From an uncultured Eubacteriales bacterium (GTDB taxonomy: Bacteria; Bacillota; Clostridia; Oscillospirales; Acutalibacteraceae): a stretch of 5,678 nt of DNA. The stretch covers positions 1 to 5,678 of the forward strand of contig ONXZ01000098.1 of the NCBI GenBank assembly GCA_900321905.1, given 5' to 3'. Position 1 is the stretch's first letter, and every line of letters begins with the position of its first letter. The translations under genes and the position numbers were made by a program. This document shows, piece after piece, positions 5,658 to 5,678 of this stretch. The notes under the pieces are model-generated. The model did no database searches, was not told where the DNA came from, and saw only the letters and a list, made by a program, of their open reading frames with translations.

Positions 5658-5678
5658 TAATTACAATCGGAGCGAAGC
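5635..5678 (+). repeat. Dispersed repeat copy 2, cut by the window edge
   Basis: Starts GGTTACTCGCTACGCTC and matches the minus-strand copy at 3772-3743 at 25 of 30 positions. It then reads TTACAATCGG (5661-5670), which also occurs on the minus strand at 3669-3660, on the far side of the REPIN-like core. GCTACGCTC (5643-5651) and GAGCGAAGC (5670-5678) are inverted with eight of nine matching, so this copy probably forms a palindrome whose far arm continues past the window. Confidence 0.65.

Overview
The window is a minus-strand block from what looks like a gut-type Firmicute of the class Clostridia. This is inferred from the gene order era–yqzL-like–recO (known from Bacillus and relatives), a MutS2 with a C-terminal Smr domain, GGTGAT/AGGAG-type ribosome binding sites, a TTG start, mid-range GC and GC-rich intergenic repeats of a kind common in Ruminococcaceae/Oscillospirales assemblies. 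No 16S rRNA or species marker is present, so a finer assignment is not possible. All five protein genes read leftward (right to left in window coordinates); I see no credible gene on the plus strand.

Layout in transcription order: (1) 5592-5678, a repeat-rich upstream region with five degenerate 7-bp units (AATTCGG) and a copy of a GGTTACTCGCT... repeat that probably continues beyond the window. (2) era, 5591-4704, a ribosome-assembly GTPase. (3) A 54-codon yqzL-like gene, 4651-4487, too short for ordinary gene callers, whose ribosome binding site lies inside a 12-bp hairpin. (4) recO, 4542-3802, overlapping the small gene by 56 bp in another frame. (5) 3513-3801, a 289-bp gene-free stretch filled almost entirely by mosaic repeats: heptad-repeat arms in inverted orientation, a REPIN-like pair of GTAG-footed hairpins, and a second GC-rich repeat next to mutS2. 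(6) mutS2, 3512-1140. (7) After 31 bp, the first 369 codons of a GH78-type alpha-L-rhamnosidase running off the left edge.

Functionally, era, recO and mutS2 are housekeeping genes: 30S ribosome maturation, RecA loading in recombinational repair, and MutS2 (anti-recombination and/or rescue of collided ribosomes). The rhamnosidase is an accessory carbohydrate-use gene attached behind mutS2. The protein genes look ordinary. The more informative material is non-coding: the two arms of the REPIN-like element differ at six positions, and all six fall as three compensatory base-pair swaps, so each arm appears to be conserved as a hairpin. I see no sign of a new defence or mobile-gene system.
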